Positions 47,988 through 57,903 of a DNA stretch of 64,000 bases are shown piece by piece (position 1 is the stretch's first letter; each line of letters begins with the position of its first letter). This DNA is from an uncultured Algibacter sp. (GTDB lineage Bacteria; Bacteroidota; Bacteroidia; Flavobacteriales; Flavobacteriaceae). Both the position numbers and the translations under genes were made by a program. The notes below the pieces were generated by a model, which saw only the letters and a program-made list of their open reading frames with translations, did no database searches and was not told where the DNA came from. The stretch spans positions 33,264 to 97,263 of the forward strand of contig CALGNX010000016.1 in the NCBI GenBank assembly GCA_937958265.1, in the 5' to 3' direction.

Positions 47988-49895
47988 ATGAGTAATTACC
48001 ATATAAAACATCTAGAAGAATACTATCAAGTTTACAGAAAATCGGTTAGAAACCCAGGGGCTTTTTGGGAAGAAATAGCTGAAGAACATTTTCTATGGCG
48101 CAAAAAATGGGATAATGTATTACAGTGGGATTTCTCTAAACCCGAAGTAAAGTGGTTTGAAGGTGCTCAATTAAATATTACAGAAAACTGTATAGATAGG
48201 CATTTAACCACACGCGGTAATAAAACAGCTATTTTATTTGAGCCAAACAACCCTAAGGAACTCGCAGAACATATCACATATAATCAATTGCATAAACGCG
48301 TAAATCAATTTGCCAATGTTTTAAAAGCTCAAGGCATTAAAAAAGGCGATCGCGTTTGTATTTATTTACCCATGATTCCCGAATTAGCTATTTCCGTTTT
48401 AGCATGTGCGCGTATTGGAGCCATACATTCTGTAGTTTTTGCAGGCTTTTCAGCAACAGCTTTAGCTACACGTATTAACGATAGCGATTGTAAAATGCTA
48501 CTTACCAGTGATGGGTCTTACAGAGGAGCAAAAACAATAGATTTAAAAGACATTGTGGATGAGGCTTTGGAGCATTGCCCAGGCGTTACCAGAGTTTTAG
48601 TAACCAAACGTATACACGCAACCATTAATATGGTATCTGGCCGCGACCAATGGCTACAACCACTTTTAGATAAGGCTTCAAATATATGCGAAGCTGAAAT
48701 CATGAATGCCGAAGACCCTTTATTTATTTTATACACCTCGGGTTCCACAGGAAAACCCAAAGGCATGGTACATACAATGGCTGGCTATATGGTATATACG
48801 GCATATACATTCAAAAACATATTTCAATACCGCGAAAATGATGTGTACTGGTGTACTGCAGATATTGGTTGGATAACAGGGCACAGCTACATTGTTTATG
48901 GTCCTTTAATAAATGGAGCAACCACACTAATGTTCGAGGGTGTACCTAGTTATCCAGACTACGGCCGCTTTTGGGATATTGTTCAAAAACATAAAGTCAA
49001 TCAATTCTATACGGCGCCAACAGCCATTCGAGCTTTAGCAAAACAAGGTGCTGAACTTGTTGAGAAATACGATTTATCTTCTCTTAAAGTTCTCGGGTCT
49101 GTAGGCGAGCCTATAAATGAGGAAGCCTGGCATTGGTATAACGATAATGTTGGTAAAAAAAACAGCCCCATTGTAGATACTTGGTGGCAAACCGAAACAG
49201 GAGGTATCATGATTTCGCCAATACCGTACGTAACACCCACAAAACCAACCTATGCAACCTTACCATTTATTGGCATTCAGCCTACCTTAATGGACAGTCA
49301 TGGCGCAGAACTTAAAGGCAATCAAGTAGAGGGGCGTTTATGTATTAAATTCCCTTGGCCATCCATGGCAAGAACCATTTGGGGAAATCACCAGCGTTAT
49401 AAAGACACCTATTTTTCAACCTATAAAAATCAATATTTTACTGGCGATGGCGCGTTAAGAGATGAGGTTGGCTATTACAGAATAACAGGCCGCGTAGACG
49501 ATGTAATTATTGTATCTGGACATAATTTAGGAACCGCCCCAATTGAAGACGCCATAAACGAGCACCCAGCAGTTTCCGAGTCGGCAATTGTAGGTTTTCC
49601 ACACACCATTAAAGGTAGTGCTTTGTACGGTTACGTAACCTTAAAGGATACTGGAGAATCTCGAGATCAAGACAATGTACGTAAAGAAATTAATCAAATT
49701 ATATCCGAACATATAGGACCCATAGCTAAATTAGATAAAATTCAATTTACAAGCGGCTTACCTAAAACGCGTTCGGGTAAAATTATGCGACGTATTTTAC
49801 GAAAAATTGCGCATAAAGACACCAGTAATTTAGGGGATACTAGTACATTATTAAACCCAGAAGTAGTGCAAGATATTATGGATAACGCACTATAG
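47988..49895 (+). CDS. acs: Acetyl-CoA synthetase (acetate-CoA ligase)
   Basis: 635 aa; LFILYTSGSTGKPKGMVHTMAGYMVYTA, DIGWITGHSYIVYGPL, DTWWQTETGG, GRVDDVIIVSGHNLGTAPIE, SGLPKTRSGKIMRRILRKI. Confidence 0.96.
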   Translation: MSNYHIKHLEEYYQVYRKSVRNPGAFWEEIAEEHFLWRKKWDNVLQWDFSKPEVKWFEGAQLNITENCIDRHLTTRGNKTAILFEPNNPKELAEHITYNQLHKRVNQFANVLKAQGIKKGDRVCIYLPMIPELAISVLACARIGAIHSVVFAGFSATALATRINDSDCKMLLTSDGSYRGAKTIDLKDIVDEALEHCPGVTRVLVTKRIHATINMVSGRDQWLQPLLDKASNICEAEIMNAEDPLFILYTSGSTGKPKGMVHTMAGYMVYTAYTFKNIFQYRENDVYWCTADIGWITGHSYIVYGPLINGATTLMFEGVPSYPDYGRFWDIVQKHKVNQFYTAPTAIRALAKQGAELVEKYDLSSLKVLGSVGEPINEEAWHWYNDNVGKKNSPIVDTWWQTETGGIMISPIPYVTPTKPTYATLPFIGIQPTLMDSHGAELKGNQVEGRLCIKFPWPSMARTIWGNHQRYKDTYFSTYKNQYFTGDGALRDEVGYYRITGRVDDVIIVSGHNLGTAPIEDAINEHPAVSESAIVGFPHTIKGSALYGYVTLKDTGESRDQDNVRKEINQIISEHIGPIAKLDKIQFTSGLPKTRSGKIMRRILRKIAHKDTSNLGDTSTLLNPEVVQDIMDNAL

Positions 49896-49900
49896 AATAA

Positions 49901-49980
49901 TTTGGGCATTACCACAAGGGTCGGGCTTTCACGAGTCGCTCTCTGCGAGGAGCTCCAACAATCGCTCAATCCCTAATGCA
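49901..49980. repeat. Dispersed palindrome-bounded repeat, copy D (compensated ends, different core)
   Basis: TTGGGCATTACCACAAGGGTCGGGCTTTCACGAGTCGCTCTCTGCGAGGAGCTCCAACAATCGCTCAATCCCTAATGCAA. Confidence 0.85.
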
Positions 49981-49983
49981 AAA

Positions 49984-50013
49984 CAAAAAGCAGCTTATTT
50001 AGGCTGCTTTTTG
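49984..50013. terminator. Bidirectional terminator between acs and FAH-family gene
   Basis: AAAAAGCAGC-TTATTTAG-GCTGCTTTTT. Confidence 0.8.
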
Positions 50014-50033
50014 TCTTATAAAAATTTTAAAAC

Positions 50034-50648
50034 TTAAATCAATTTAAAATCCAAAAGCAATTCACCTTCAATCGATGCTTGTAAATGGTCGCCTTTTATA
50101 TTGGCACCAGCACCACTAGCAGGTGTACCTGTAAAAATTAAATCACCAGGCTCCAAAGTCATGTATTTTGAAACATAAGCTATAATTTCAGCAAAATTAT
50201 AAATCATATCAGTAGTATTTCCTACCTGTTTTTCTTCGCCATTAACCTTTAAGCTAAAATTAATATTATTCAAATCCGTAAAATCTGAAATTGATTTAAA
50301 ACCATTAACAGGCGATGCACCATCAAACCCTTTCGCTAAAGCCCAAGGGCCTTTATTATCCCTGCTCGCATTTAAAATATCCTTAGCAGTAAAATCAATT
50401 CCAATACCAATAGCACTAATATAAGATGCCGCATCAACTTCAGCAATATCTTTACCTGTTTTCCCTATTTTAGCTACCAATTCCACCTCAAAAAGTAATT
50501 GCTCTGTAATACTTGGAAAAACAATATTTTTGTTACCTGTTACTAAAGTACTTTCAGCTTTTAAAAAAATTAATTGATGCCCTGTTTTAAGTGCTGCAAT
50601 ATCATTTTTATCATTCACGTAGTTTTTACCAATACCTATTATTTTCAT
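50034..50648 (-). CDS. Fumarylacetoacetate hydrolase-family protein
   Basis: 204 aa; MKIIGIGKNYVNDKND, FEVELVAKIGKTGKDI, GIGIDFTAKD, LEPGDLIFTGTPASGAG. Confidence 0.93.
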   Translation of the reverse strand: MKIIGIGKNYVNDKNDIAALKTGHQLIFLKAESTLVTGNKNIVFPSITEQLLFEVELVAKIGKTGKDIAEVDAASYISAIGIGIDFTAKDILNASRDNKGPWALAKGFDGASPVNGFKSISDFTDLNNINFSLKVNGEEKQVGNTTDMIYNFAEIIAYVSKYMTLEPGDLIFTGTPASGAGANIKGDHLQASIEGELLLDFKLI

Positions 50649-51043
50649 TTTTTTAAATTAAAGTTTAACAGTAAAAGTAATAATTAACAAACAATAAAAA
50701 TGCGTCAAACCGCATTTGTGTTTGTAATAGTAGTAATGCTGTATTGTAAGCAAAAAAAATGGATAAAAAACAGAACGTTACAATAAACGAAAAACGCAAA
50801 AAAGAACGCTAAAAAAAAGGCTTTTAAAACCAAAAGGAAATGAAGTAACTAAACTTGTACAGAAGTAAAAATAAATAGAACAAAAAAATATAACGCATTA
50901 AGCTAAACTGAATAATGTTTTTTTTAGTTTATGCTATTTTTAGCGCAAACTTAAATTGTAAGTTGTACAATCGATAATCGCATCGTATTAATTACTTTTG
51001 TATTGTAAATTTTATTAAATAATTTCTTAGATTAAAATAGTAT

Positions 51044-52810
51044 ATGCAGTATTTAGCAGACGCAAATAAAAATAAAGCCAAGCCAAAGGTTACCATGGCA
51101 CAAGCCTTTAAAACCATTATTTGGCCCCGCCGAAACTTAGTGTTTATAGGCTTAATATTAATTATTATACGCAGTTTAGCTGGTTTAATATTACCGTGGC
51201 AAAGTAAAGTTTTGTTGGATGAGGTTGTGCCAAGCAAAAATATCTCTTCGTTATATACCTTGGTAGGTATTGTAATAGCAGCTATAACAGTACAGGCTAT
51301 TACATCTTTTACATTAACCAAAATATTAAGCGTACAAGCTCAATATTTAATAAGCGAACTGCGTGCACAAGTGCAAAAAAAAGTATTATCCTTACCCATA
51401 AGTTTTTTCGACAACACGAAATCTGGTGCTTTAGTATCGCGCATAATGAGCGATGTGGAAGGTGTACGAAATTTAATAGGTACAGGTTTAGTGCAATTAG
51501 TAGGTGGTACTTTTACAGCCGTAGTTTCCTTAATAATACTAATTAAACTAAACCCGTGGATGACGCTTTTTGTGTTTATACCACTTTCAATATTTGGCTA
51601 TATCGCTTTACGCGCCTTTAAATACATTCGTCCAATTTTTAGAACCCGTGGAAAAATAAACGCAGAGGTAACCGGCAGGTTAACCGAAACATTAGCAGGC
51701 GTACGCGTTATAAAAGCCTTTAATGCCGAAGCACAAGAGCAACTCGTTTTTGAAAAAGGCGTTAACAGGCTTTACCAAAACGTAAAAAAGAGCTTAACCG
51801 CTACAGCATTCATGACAAGCTCATCTACATTTTTAATAGGCATTGCTACCACAGGTATTATGGGTATGGGTGGTTATTACATGATTCAAGAACAAATGAC
51901 AATGGGAGACTTTCTGTTTTTTACACTCGTTCTTGGTTTTATGATTGCTCCAATTGTACAAATGAGTAATATTGGAAGCCAGCTTACCGAAGCACTTGCA
52001 GGGCTAGATAGAACACAGGAGCTTATGGACATGACAGCCGAAGATGATGATGAAAATCGGACCGTCGAGCTAGAAACAATTAATGGAGATATTACATTCG
52101 ATAACGTATCCTTTGCTTACGAAGCCGATAAAAAAGTGCTTCATAACATTAGTTTTAATGCCCCAGCGGGATCTGTTACTGCATTAGTAGGCAGTTCAGG
52201 TTCCGGTAAATCTACAATTGCAGGTTTGGCAGCTACATTTTTAAACCCTAAAACAGGCACCGTTACTATTGACGATCAAGATGTATCAAAACTTAAATTA
52301 AGTAGTTACAGAAAATATTTGGGCGTAGTTTTACAAGACGAATTTTTGTTTGAAGGCACCATAAAGGAAAACATCATGTTTCCTAGGCCAAATGCTACAG
52401 AACAAGAATTACAAAACGCTGTAAAAGCAGCTTACGTTAATGAGTTTACAGACCGTTTTGACGATGGTTTAGAAACATTAATTGGCGAACGAGGCGTAAA
52501 GCTATCTGGAGGTCAGCGCCAACGGTTAGCCATTGCTCGCGCTATTTTAGCAAATCCGAAAATTATTATTTTGGACGAGGCCACATCCAATCTAGACACA
52601 GAGAGCGAAGCCTTAATACAAAAAAGTTTAAACCAATTGGTGAAAAATAGAACTACCATTGTAATTGCGCACCGATTAAGCACCATAAGAAAAGCAGATC
52701 AAATTCTAGTTATAGAAGCCGGTCGCATTGTGGAACGTGGTACTCATGACGCCCTTATAGCTTTAAATGGCAGATATTACGATTTATACACCTATCAAGC
52801 AAAAATTTAA
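51044..52810 (+). CDS. ABC transporter, fused permease-ATPase (exporter type)
   Basis: 588 aa; TM domain plus ALVGSSGSGKSTIAG, LSGGQRQRLAIARAIL, IIILDEATSNLD, IVIAHRLSTI. Confidence 0.95.
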   Translation: MQYLADANKNKAKPKVTMAQAFKTIIWPRRNLVFIGLILIIIRSLAGLILPWQSKVLLDEVVPSKNISSLYTLVGIVIAAITVQAITSFTLTKILSVQAQYLISELRAQVQKKVLSLPISFFDNTKSGALVSRIMSDVEGVRNLIGTGLVQLVGGTFTAVVSLIILIKLNPWMTLFVFIPLSIFGYIALRAFKYIRPIFRTRGKINAEVTGRLTETLAGVRVIKAFNAEAQEQLVFEKGVNRLYQNVKKSLTATAFMTSSSTFLIGIATTGIMGMGGYYMIQEQMTMGDFLFFTLVLGFMIAPIVQMSNIGSQLTEALAGLDRTQELMDMTAEDDDENRTVELETINGDITFDNVSFAYEADKKVLHNISFNAPAGSVTALVGSSGSGKSTIAGLAATFLNPKTGTVTIDDQDVSKLKLSSYRKYLGVVLQDEFLFEGTIKENIMFPRPNATEQELQNAVKAAYVNEFTDRFDDGLETLIGERGVKLSGGQRQRLAIARAILANPKIIILDEATSNLDTESEALIQKSLNQLVKNRTTIVIAHRLSTIRKADQILVIEAGRIVERGTHDALIALNGRYYDLYTYQAKI

Positions 52811-52814
52811 ATTT

Positions 52815-53339
52815 ATGAAAGTAGCAGATTTAAAAACAACAGAGTATCATTCATATTACAAAACATATATTAATAAAATTCCAAACGAAACTACGTTAAT
52901 TGAAGGTTTTAAAAATGGGCAAACTCAAATTATAAACTTTTTTAAGACTATTCCCCAAAATAAGTTAGAGTACGCTTACGCTGCCGATAAATGGAGTATT
53001 AAAGATGTACTTCAACATATTATTGATACCGAGCGTGTATTTATGTACCGCTGTTTCAGAATAGCCAGACACGATAAAACACCATTAGCAGGGTATAATC
53101 AAGACGACTATATAGCGTCATCAAACAGTTCTAAAAAGACATTACAGGAATTGTTAGAAGAGTATCAGGCTGTGAGAGAAAGCTTTATAGTGCTTTTAAA
53201 AAGCTTGAACACTGCAAGTTTAAGCCATACGGGCATAGCTGATAATCATGAATTATCGTCGAGAGCAGCCGCTTTTATTATTTTAGGTCATGAAATACAT
53301 CATGTAAATATTATTAAAGAACGTTATTTAAACCATTAA
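52815..53339 (+). CDS. DinB-family protein
   Basis: MKVADLKTTEYHSYYKTYINKIP...; WSIKDVLQHIIDTERVFMYRCFRIAR, ILGHEIHHVNIIKERYL; start moved to the internal ATG from track start 52767. Confidence 0.88.
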   Translation: MKVADLKTTEYHSYYKTYINKIPNETTLIEGFKNGQTQIINFFKTIPQNKLEYAYAADKWSIKDVLQHIIDTERVFMYRCFRIARHDKTPLAGYNQDDYIASSNSSKKTLQELLEEYQAVRESFIVLLKSLNTASLSHTGIADNHELSSRAAAFIILGHEIHHVNIIKERYLNH

Positions 53340-53418
53340 TAATTTTTTTCAGCATTGTTTTAAGGTTGTATTTTTAGTTAGAAACTCTTGTTTTACATAA
53401 TTTTGCGCAAAATATTTT

Positions 53419-54282
53419 ATGAGGTATTTAATTGGTGTTACTATAATATGGGCTTTTTCGTTTAGCTTAATTGGTGTTTATCTTTCTGGTTTTGTAGATG
53501 CTTGGTTTTCCGTATTAATGCGTATAGGTATTGCTACAGCATTATTTTTGCCATTTTTAAGGCTAAAAGAAATTAAAGCGAAAACTATTTGGGCGCTTAT
53601 TGCAATTGGAGCCGTGCAATTAGGATTAATGTATTGCTTTTACTTTCAGTCGTTTAAGTTTATTACAGTGCCAGAGGTTTTACTTTTTAGCGTTTTAACA
53701 CCTGTTTATATTACTATATTAAATGATGTTGTAAATAAACAATTCAATAAAAAACATTTACTTACAGCTGTAATAGCTGTGTTTGGAGCTGCTTATATAC
53801 AATACACGAGCATTAATAACCAAGTTGTATTAGGTTTTGTAATAACTCAAGGCGCGAATCTATGCTTTGCAGTAGGGCAGGTGGCATATAAGTATTTATT
53901 AAAATTAACCCCTCAATTAAAATATACGCCAAAACATAATATTTTTGGATTATTTTTTATAGGTGCCTTTTTCGTAGCATTTTTAGGATTTCTAATTTTT
54001 GGGTCTGTTGAAAAAATGCCGAAAACTTCAATACAATGGGGTGTTTTAGTTTACCTGGGAGCTGTAGCTTCTGGGGCAGGTTACTTTTTATGGAACAAAG
54101 GCGTAGTTTTAGTAAATACAGGAGCACTAGCAATTATGAACAATGCACTAATACCTATTGGCTTATTAGTAAACCTTGTTATTTGGAATAAAGAGGCAGA
54201 TATTAAAAGAATTATAATTGGTGGTACTATTATTTTCGGGTCACTAGCTTTTAACCAATATTTAAATAAAGACAGCAAATAA
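53419..54282 (+). CDS. EamA/DMT-family transporter
   Basis: 287 aa, ~10 TM; GVTIIWAFSFSLIGVYLSGF, YLGAVASGAGYFLWNKGVVLVNTGALAIMNNALIPIGLLVNL. Confidence 0.85.
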   Translation: MRYLIGVTIIWAFSFSLIGVYLSGFVDAWFSVLMRIGIATALFLPFLRLKEIKAKTIWALIAIGAVQLGLMYCFYFQSFKFITVPEVLLFSVLTPVYITILNDVVNKQFNKKHLLTAVIAVFGAAYIQYTSINNQVVLGFVITQGANLCFAVGQVAYKYLLKLTPQLKYTPKHNIFGLFFIGAFFVAFLGFLIFGSVEKMPKTSIQWGVLVYLGAVASGAGYFLWNKGVVLVNTGALAIMNNALIPIGLLVNLVIWNKEADIKRIIIGGTIIFGSLAFNQYLNKDSK

Positions 54283-54358
54283 CGGCTTAAAAACTAAGCT
54301 TAATAAAAGGTTGTTTTAAAACGTTTCGTTTTCACTAAATAAAAGCGAGCAGGGGTTA

Positions 54359-54883
54359 CTACGATTTTTTATTAAAAATTTCGTTTTTATATTTATGAAG
54401 CAATTCTATAGGGATATGGCAGTAAACGTAATCCTCTGGATGTAAAGTTAACCGGTCTTGGTGTTCTGCATCGCTAGGAATAAAGTTAGTTAAAGGAAGT
54501 ACCTCTACAGCAATTTTTTTCATGAATTTATTGTTATGGCTTAAACTATATTCTATTGTGTTAATACAGTTTTTTACTTCTAATAAGTGATTTGGATTAG
54601 TGCTGTAGATACCTGTACGATACTTTACACCAATATCATTGCCTTGTTTATTTATACTATAAGGATCAATAATTTCAAAAAAATAGTGCAATAAATCTTC
54701 AATAGATATTTTATTAATATCGAAAGTTGTTTTTACACATTCCGCATAACCATCGTAGGCTGTATTAGTTGTGTTAGTAAGGCCGTTAGCTCTGCCTGCC
54801 TCCGTTTGTACAACGCCGGGTATGTGTTTTATAAACTCTTGTACACCCCAAAGGCAACCACCTGCAATATATAGTGTTTCCAT
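54359..54883 (-). CDS. msrA: Peptide-methionine (S)-S-oxide reductase
   Basis: 174 aa; METLYIAGGCLWGVQEFIKHIPGVVQTEAGRANG, HDRLTL-type ending (EHQDRLTLHPEDYVYCHIP). Confidence 0.85.
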   Translation of the reverse strand: METLYIAGGCLWGVQEFIKHIPGVVQTEAGRANGLTNTTNTAYDGYAECVKTTFDINKISIEDLLHYFFEIIDPYSINKQGNDIGVKYRTGIYSTNPNHLLEVKNCINTIEYSLSHNNKFMKKIAVEVLPLTNFIPSDAEHQDRLTLHPEDYVYCHIPIELLHKYKNEIFNKKS

Positions 54884-54958
54884 AGCTGTGTGTTATTTAC
54901 TAGTAAATACATATTTCATGTAAAGATAATTAAAGCTAGATTTTAAAAAATATAATTA

Positions 54959-56155
54959 TTAAAAACTAACTTTCTTTTTCATTATAACAAACACCAAAAC
55001 AGAAAGTATTCCAAAAACAGAAAAGCCTATAAATAAAGGTAATACCGATGTTGTAACAAAGCTACCAATATAGTTAGCAATAGGTACCGCAATAACCGTG
55101 GAGATAAAACCATTAATTGCAGCCCCAATGCCCGCAATATGGCCCAATGGTTGCATAGCTATAGCTCGCAAGTTGCCAAAAAGAAAGCCTACCGAGAAAA
55201 ATTGTAATCCAAAAAAGATTAAAAGAATGTAGATATTTGGGTTAGCACCAGACCAAAACAAAAGCACATATAAAATAGATACGAGTGCATATGCTATAGC
55301 AGCGAAATAAGCCATTTTTAGCATGCCATATTTTTCTACCAAACGACTATTAAAAAAAGTAGCTAAACCTATTGCTATAGATAAACTAGCAAAAATGTAT
55401 GGAAACAATGTGCCTAATTTATATTGAACCTCAAACACTTGTTGTGCTGTACTTAAATATACCATAAAGGATCCTGTAATAAAACCAGAAACAAAAGTAA
55501 ATGCTACAGCATCTTTATGTTTAAAAAATTCTTTAGTACCATTTATAAATAAATTAAGATTAAAGGTAATACGTTTTGCTTTAGGTAAGGTTTCAGGTTG
55601 TCGCTTCCAAAACCAAATCATAATAAGTACTCCAAAAATTAAATTGAAGTAAAAAATAGCTTGCCAGTTAAATAAATGCATTAAAAAAAGGCCTAAAGCT
55701 GGTGCAATTACAGGAACCAAAATAAAAAACATGACTACTACAGATACTATTTTAGCCATATAATCTCCAGAATAAGTATCTCGTATCATAGAAAGCGCTA
55801 AACTTCTTGGCGAAGATAAACCTACACCCTGCAGAATACGCCCTAAAATCATAACTTTAAAATTATTAGTTGTTAAGCAAATAATACTTGCTATTATAAA
55901 AATTGTAAAACCTGTGAATACAATTGGTTTTCTCCCAAAACTATCGGATAAAGGTCCAAAAATGAGTTGACCAGAACCCAAACCCAAAAAAATCATAGTA
56001 ATTAATAATTGATTATCTGTTGTGTTTTGTACGCTTAAATGTGCTCCAATTTCGGGTAGTGCAGGTAACAAAGCATCAATAGACAACGCTACTATAGACA
56101 TTAAAGACGCCATTAAAATTACAAATTCGAATTTGAATGTTTGTTCATTTTTCAT
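54959..56155 (-). CDS. MFS transporter, Bcr/CflA subfamily
   Basis: 12 TM; SIDALLPALPEIGAHL, GLGSGQLIFGPLSDSFGRKPIVFTGF; start placed at MKNEQTF. Confidence 0.9.
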   Translation of the reverse strand: MKNEQTFKFEFVILMASLMSIVALSIDALLPALPEIGAHLSVQNTTDNQLLITMIFLGLGSGQLIFGPLSDSFGRKPIVFTGFTIFIIASIICLTTNNFKVMILGRILQGVGLSSPRSLALSMIRDTYSGDYMAKIVSVVVMFFILVPVIAPALGLFLMHLFNWQAIFYFNLIFGVLIMIWFWKRQPETLPKAKRITFNLNLFINGTKEFFKHKDAVAFTFVSGFITGSFMVYLSTAQQVFEVQYKLGTLFPYIFASLSIAIGLATFFNSRLVEKYGMLKMAYFAAIAYALVSILYVLLFWSGANPNIYILLIFFGLQFFSVGFLFGNLRAIAMQPLGHIAGIGAAINGFISTVIAVPIANYIGSFVTTSVLPLFIGFSVFGILSVLVFVIMKKKVSF

Positions 56156-56286
56156 GACGCAAAAGTAATTCAATTTCTTATGGTTAATGGAATTACTAGT
56201 AGAATTTAAATAGCTTTCATTTTTTAAAATTAATAATTAAGATGCTAATAATTTTTAAGAGTTTTACAGATACCCATTTATAGTAC

Positions 56287-56294
56287 TATATTTG
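56287..56294 (+). promoter_or_regulatory. -7 box TATATTTG of the DEAD-like gene
   Basis: Exact TAnnTTTG 26 nt before ATG 56321; argues against the GTG at 56294 as start. Confidence 0.55.
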
Positions 56295-56320
56295 TGCCTT
56301 TAAACTATATCTTGTTCAAT

Positions 56321-56935
56321 ATGTCTTTCAAAAAACTCATTCAACCCTTAAAAGATTCACTTGAAAATAAAGGTTTTAATGAGCCTTTACCATTTCAAAA
56401 ATTAGCATTATCAAAAATAAAAAGTGGCGCAAGTTTATTCTGCATTGCTCCAAAAGGTAGCGGAAAAACAAAAGCGATTGTATTAAGTGTAATTCAAAAA
56501 CTTAAAGGAGAAGCTTTTGAAGACGCACCTAGAGCTTTAATTTTTGTGAAAGATAAACAGGCTGCTTTGGAGTTAGAATTGGAGTTTAACGCCTTTTTAA
56601 AGGGTTGCGATTTAAGGGTGTACTGTGCCTACGACGAGAAAAACATAGACCAACAACGTAATGAAATTTACGACGGTATGGATATTGTAATTGCAACACC
56701 AAAGCGTTTAAATAAGTTGTATTACCTAAACGGCATAAATCTGAACAAATTGCAAATGTTTATTGTTGAAGACGCTGAGTTTTTGTTTGGAAATAATAAT
56801 TTATCTGAAATAGCAAGAACTCCGGAAAGCATTGGGAAATGCCAATATTTAGTATTTTCAACCTTATACGATCCGCGTTTTGAGCGTTGGAAAGATACTT
56901 TTATGTACAACGCGCAAATTATAAAGCACAAATAA
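56321..56935 (+). CDS. Single-domain DEAD-box-like protein (N-terminal RecA lobe only, degenerate motif II)
   Basis: MSFKKLIQPLKDSLENKGFNEPLPFQKLALSKIKSGASLFCIAPKGSGKTKAIVL..., IVIATPKRL, IVEDAEFLF, LVFSTLYDPRF; ends without helicase C domain. Confidence 0.82.
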   Translation: MSFKKLIQPLKDSLENKGFNEPLPFQKLALSKIKSGASLFCIAPKGSGKTKAIVLSVIQKLKGEAFEDAPRALIFVKDKQAALELELEFNAFLKGCDLRVYCAYDEKNIDQQRNEIYDGMDIVIATPKRLNKLYYLNGINLNKLQMFIVEDAEFLFGNNNLSEIARTPESIGKCQYLVFSTLYDPRFERWKDTFMYNAQIIKHK

Positions 56936-57244
56936 CTTTTTTGTGTGTTTAAAAAAAAACGGAGAAATTACTAGTCGGTTAAGAATTTTTGCGCTTTAAA
57001 AATGTTGCAAATACTTAAAAATAGAAAAGAAAATTTAACGTTTCTTTTTTTTTGTAAATAAAAATTAGGGTAAAATCTCCATTAGTTTATCAGATTACAC
57101 AAACAATGTCTATTTGTGTAAATTGCAGATTTTTAGATATGTGAAAAGGGTTTTCGACTTTAAGTTAGAAACTAGCTACAAGATGGAAGATTATCAATTT
57201 TTAAACTTATAACTTATATACGGCTTGAAAATAGTTAGCTAGTT

Positions 57245-57799
57245 TTAATTAGTGTGTTCTTTTATTTTTTCTAACACAAACTCATAATACTTTTTATTGG
57301 AAGGCACGAAATGATTACCATTATTATTTATATTTTCAATAAGGTTTTTAAACGTATTAAAAGTAACTAGTTTTAAAGCTTCAACCTCCTCTTCTTGCGG
57401 TGTTAATGCAGGTAGAGGTACCTTTAATTCGGCAATAAAAGTATTGTGAAATTCATTATCTACAATACCGCTATCGTAAGTTGTAAAGCACTCAAAAACA
57501 CCAATATCTTGTAAATCTGTTTCTAAAACAGTTAATCCAATTTCTTCTTTGGTCTCTCTAACAGCAGCCTGTTTTGCAGTTTCACCAGCATCAATGTGGC
57601 CCGCAACAGAAACAGCCCAAAGTAAGGGGCAAATTGTTTTTTTAGCAGAGCGTTGTGCTAATAAAATAGAACTATCGGTGGTATAAAACCAAATATGAGC
57701 AGTATGGTGATAATAACCTTTTGTATGAATAATCGATTTTAATTCTGTTTGGCCCGTTAGGTTTCCATTTTTATCTACAACATCTATATATTCGTCCAT
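57245..57799 (-). CDS. NUDIX hydrolase (Idi-like)
   Basis: 184 aa; EYIDVVDKNGNLTGQTELKSIIHTKGYYHHTAHIW; NUDIX box GHIDAGETAKQAAVRETKEEIGL. Confidence 0.9.
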   Translation of the reverse strand: MDEYIDVVDKNGNLTGQTELKSIIHTKGYYHHTAHIWFYTTDSSILLAQRSAKKTICPLLWAVSVAGHIDAGETAKQAAVRETKEEIGLTVLETDLQDIGVFECFTTYDSGIVDNEFHNTFIAELKVPLPALTPQEEEVEALKLVTFNTFKNLIENINNNGNHFVPSNKKYYEFVLEKIKEHTN

Positions 57800-57903
57800 G
57801 CTTAAAATTTTAACGCGTTACATCAAGCTTAATTTTTAAAGTAATAATATTTATATTGAGCCCATATCTAAACACAGACTCAATATAAAATATCTATTAA
57901 AAT

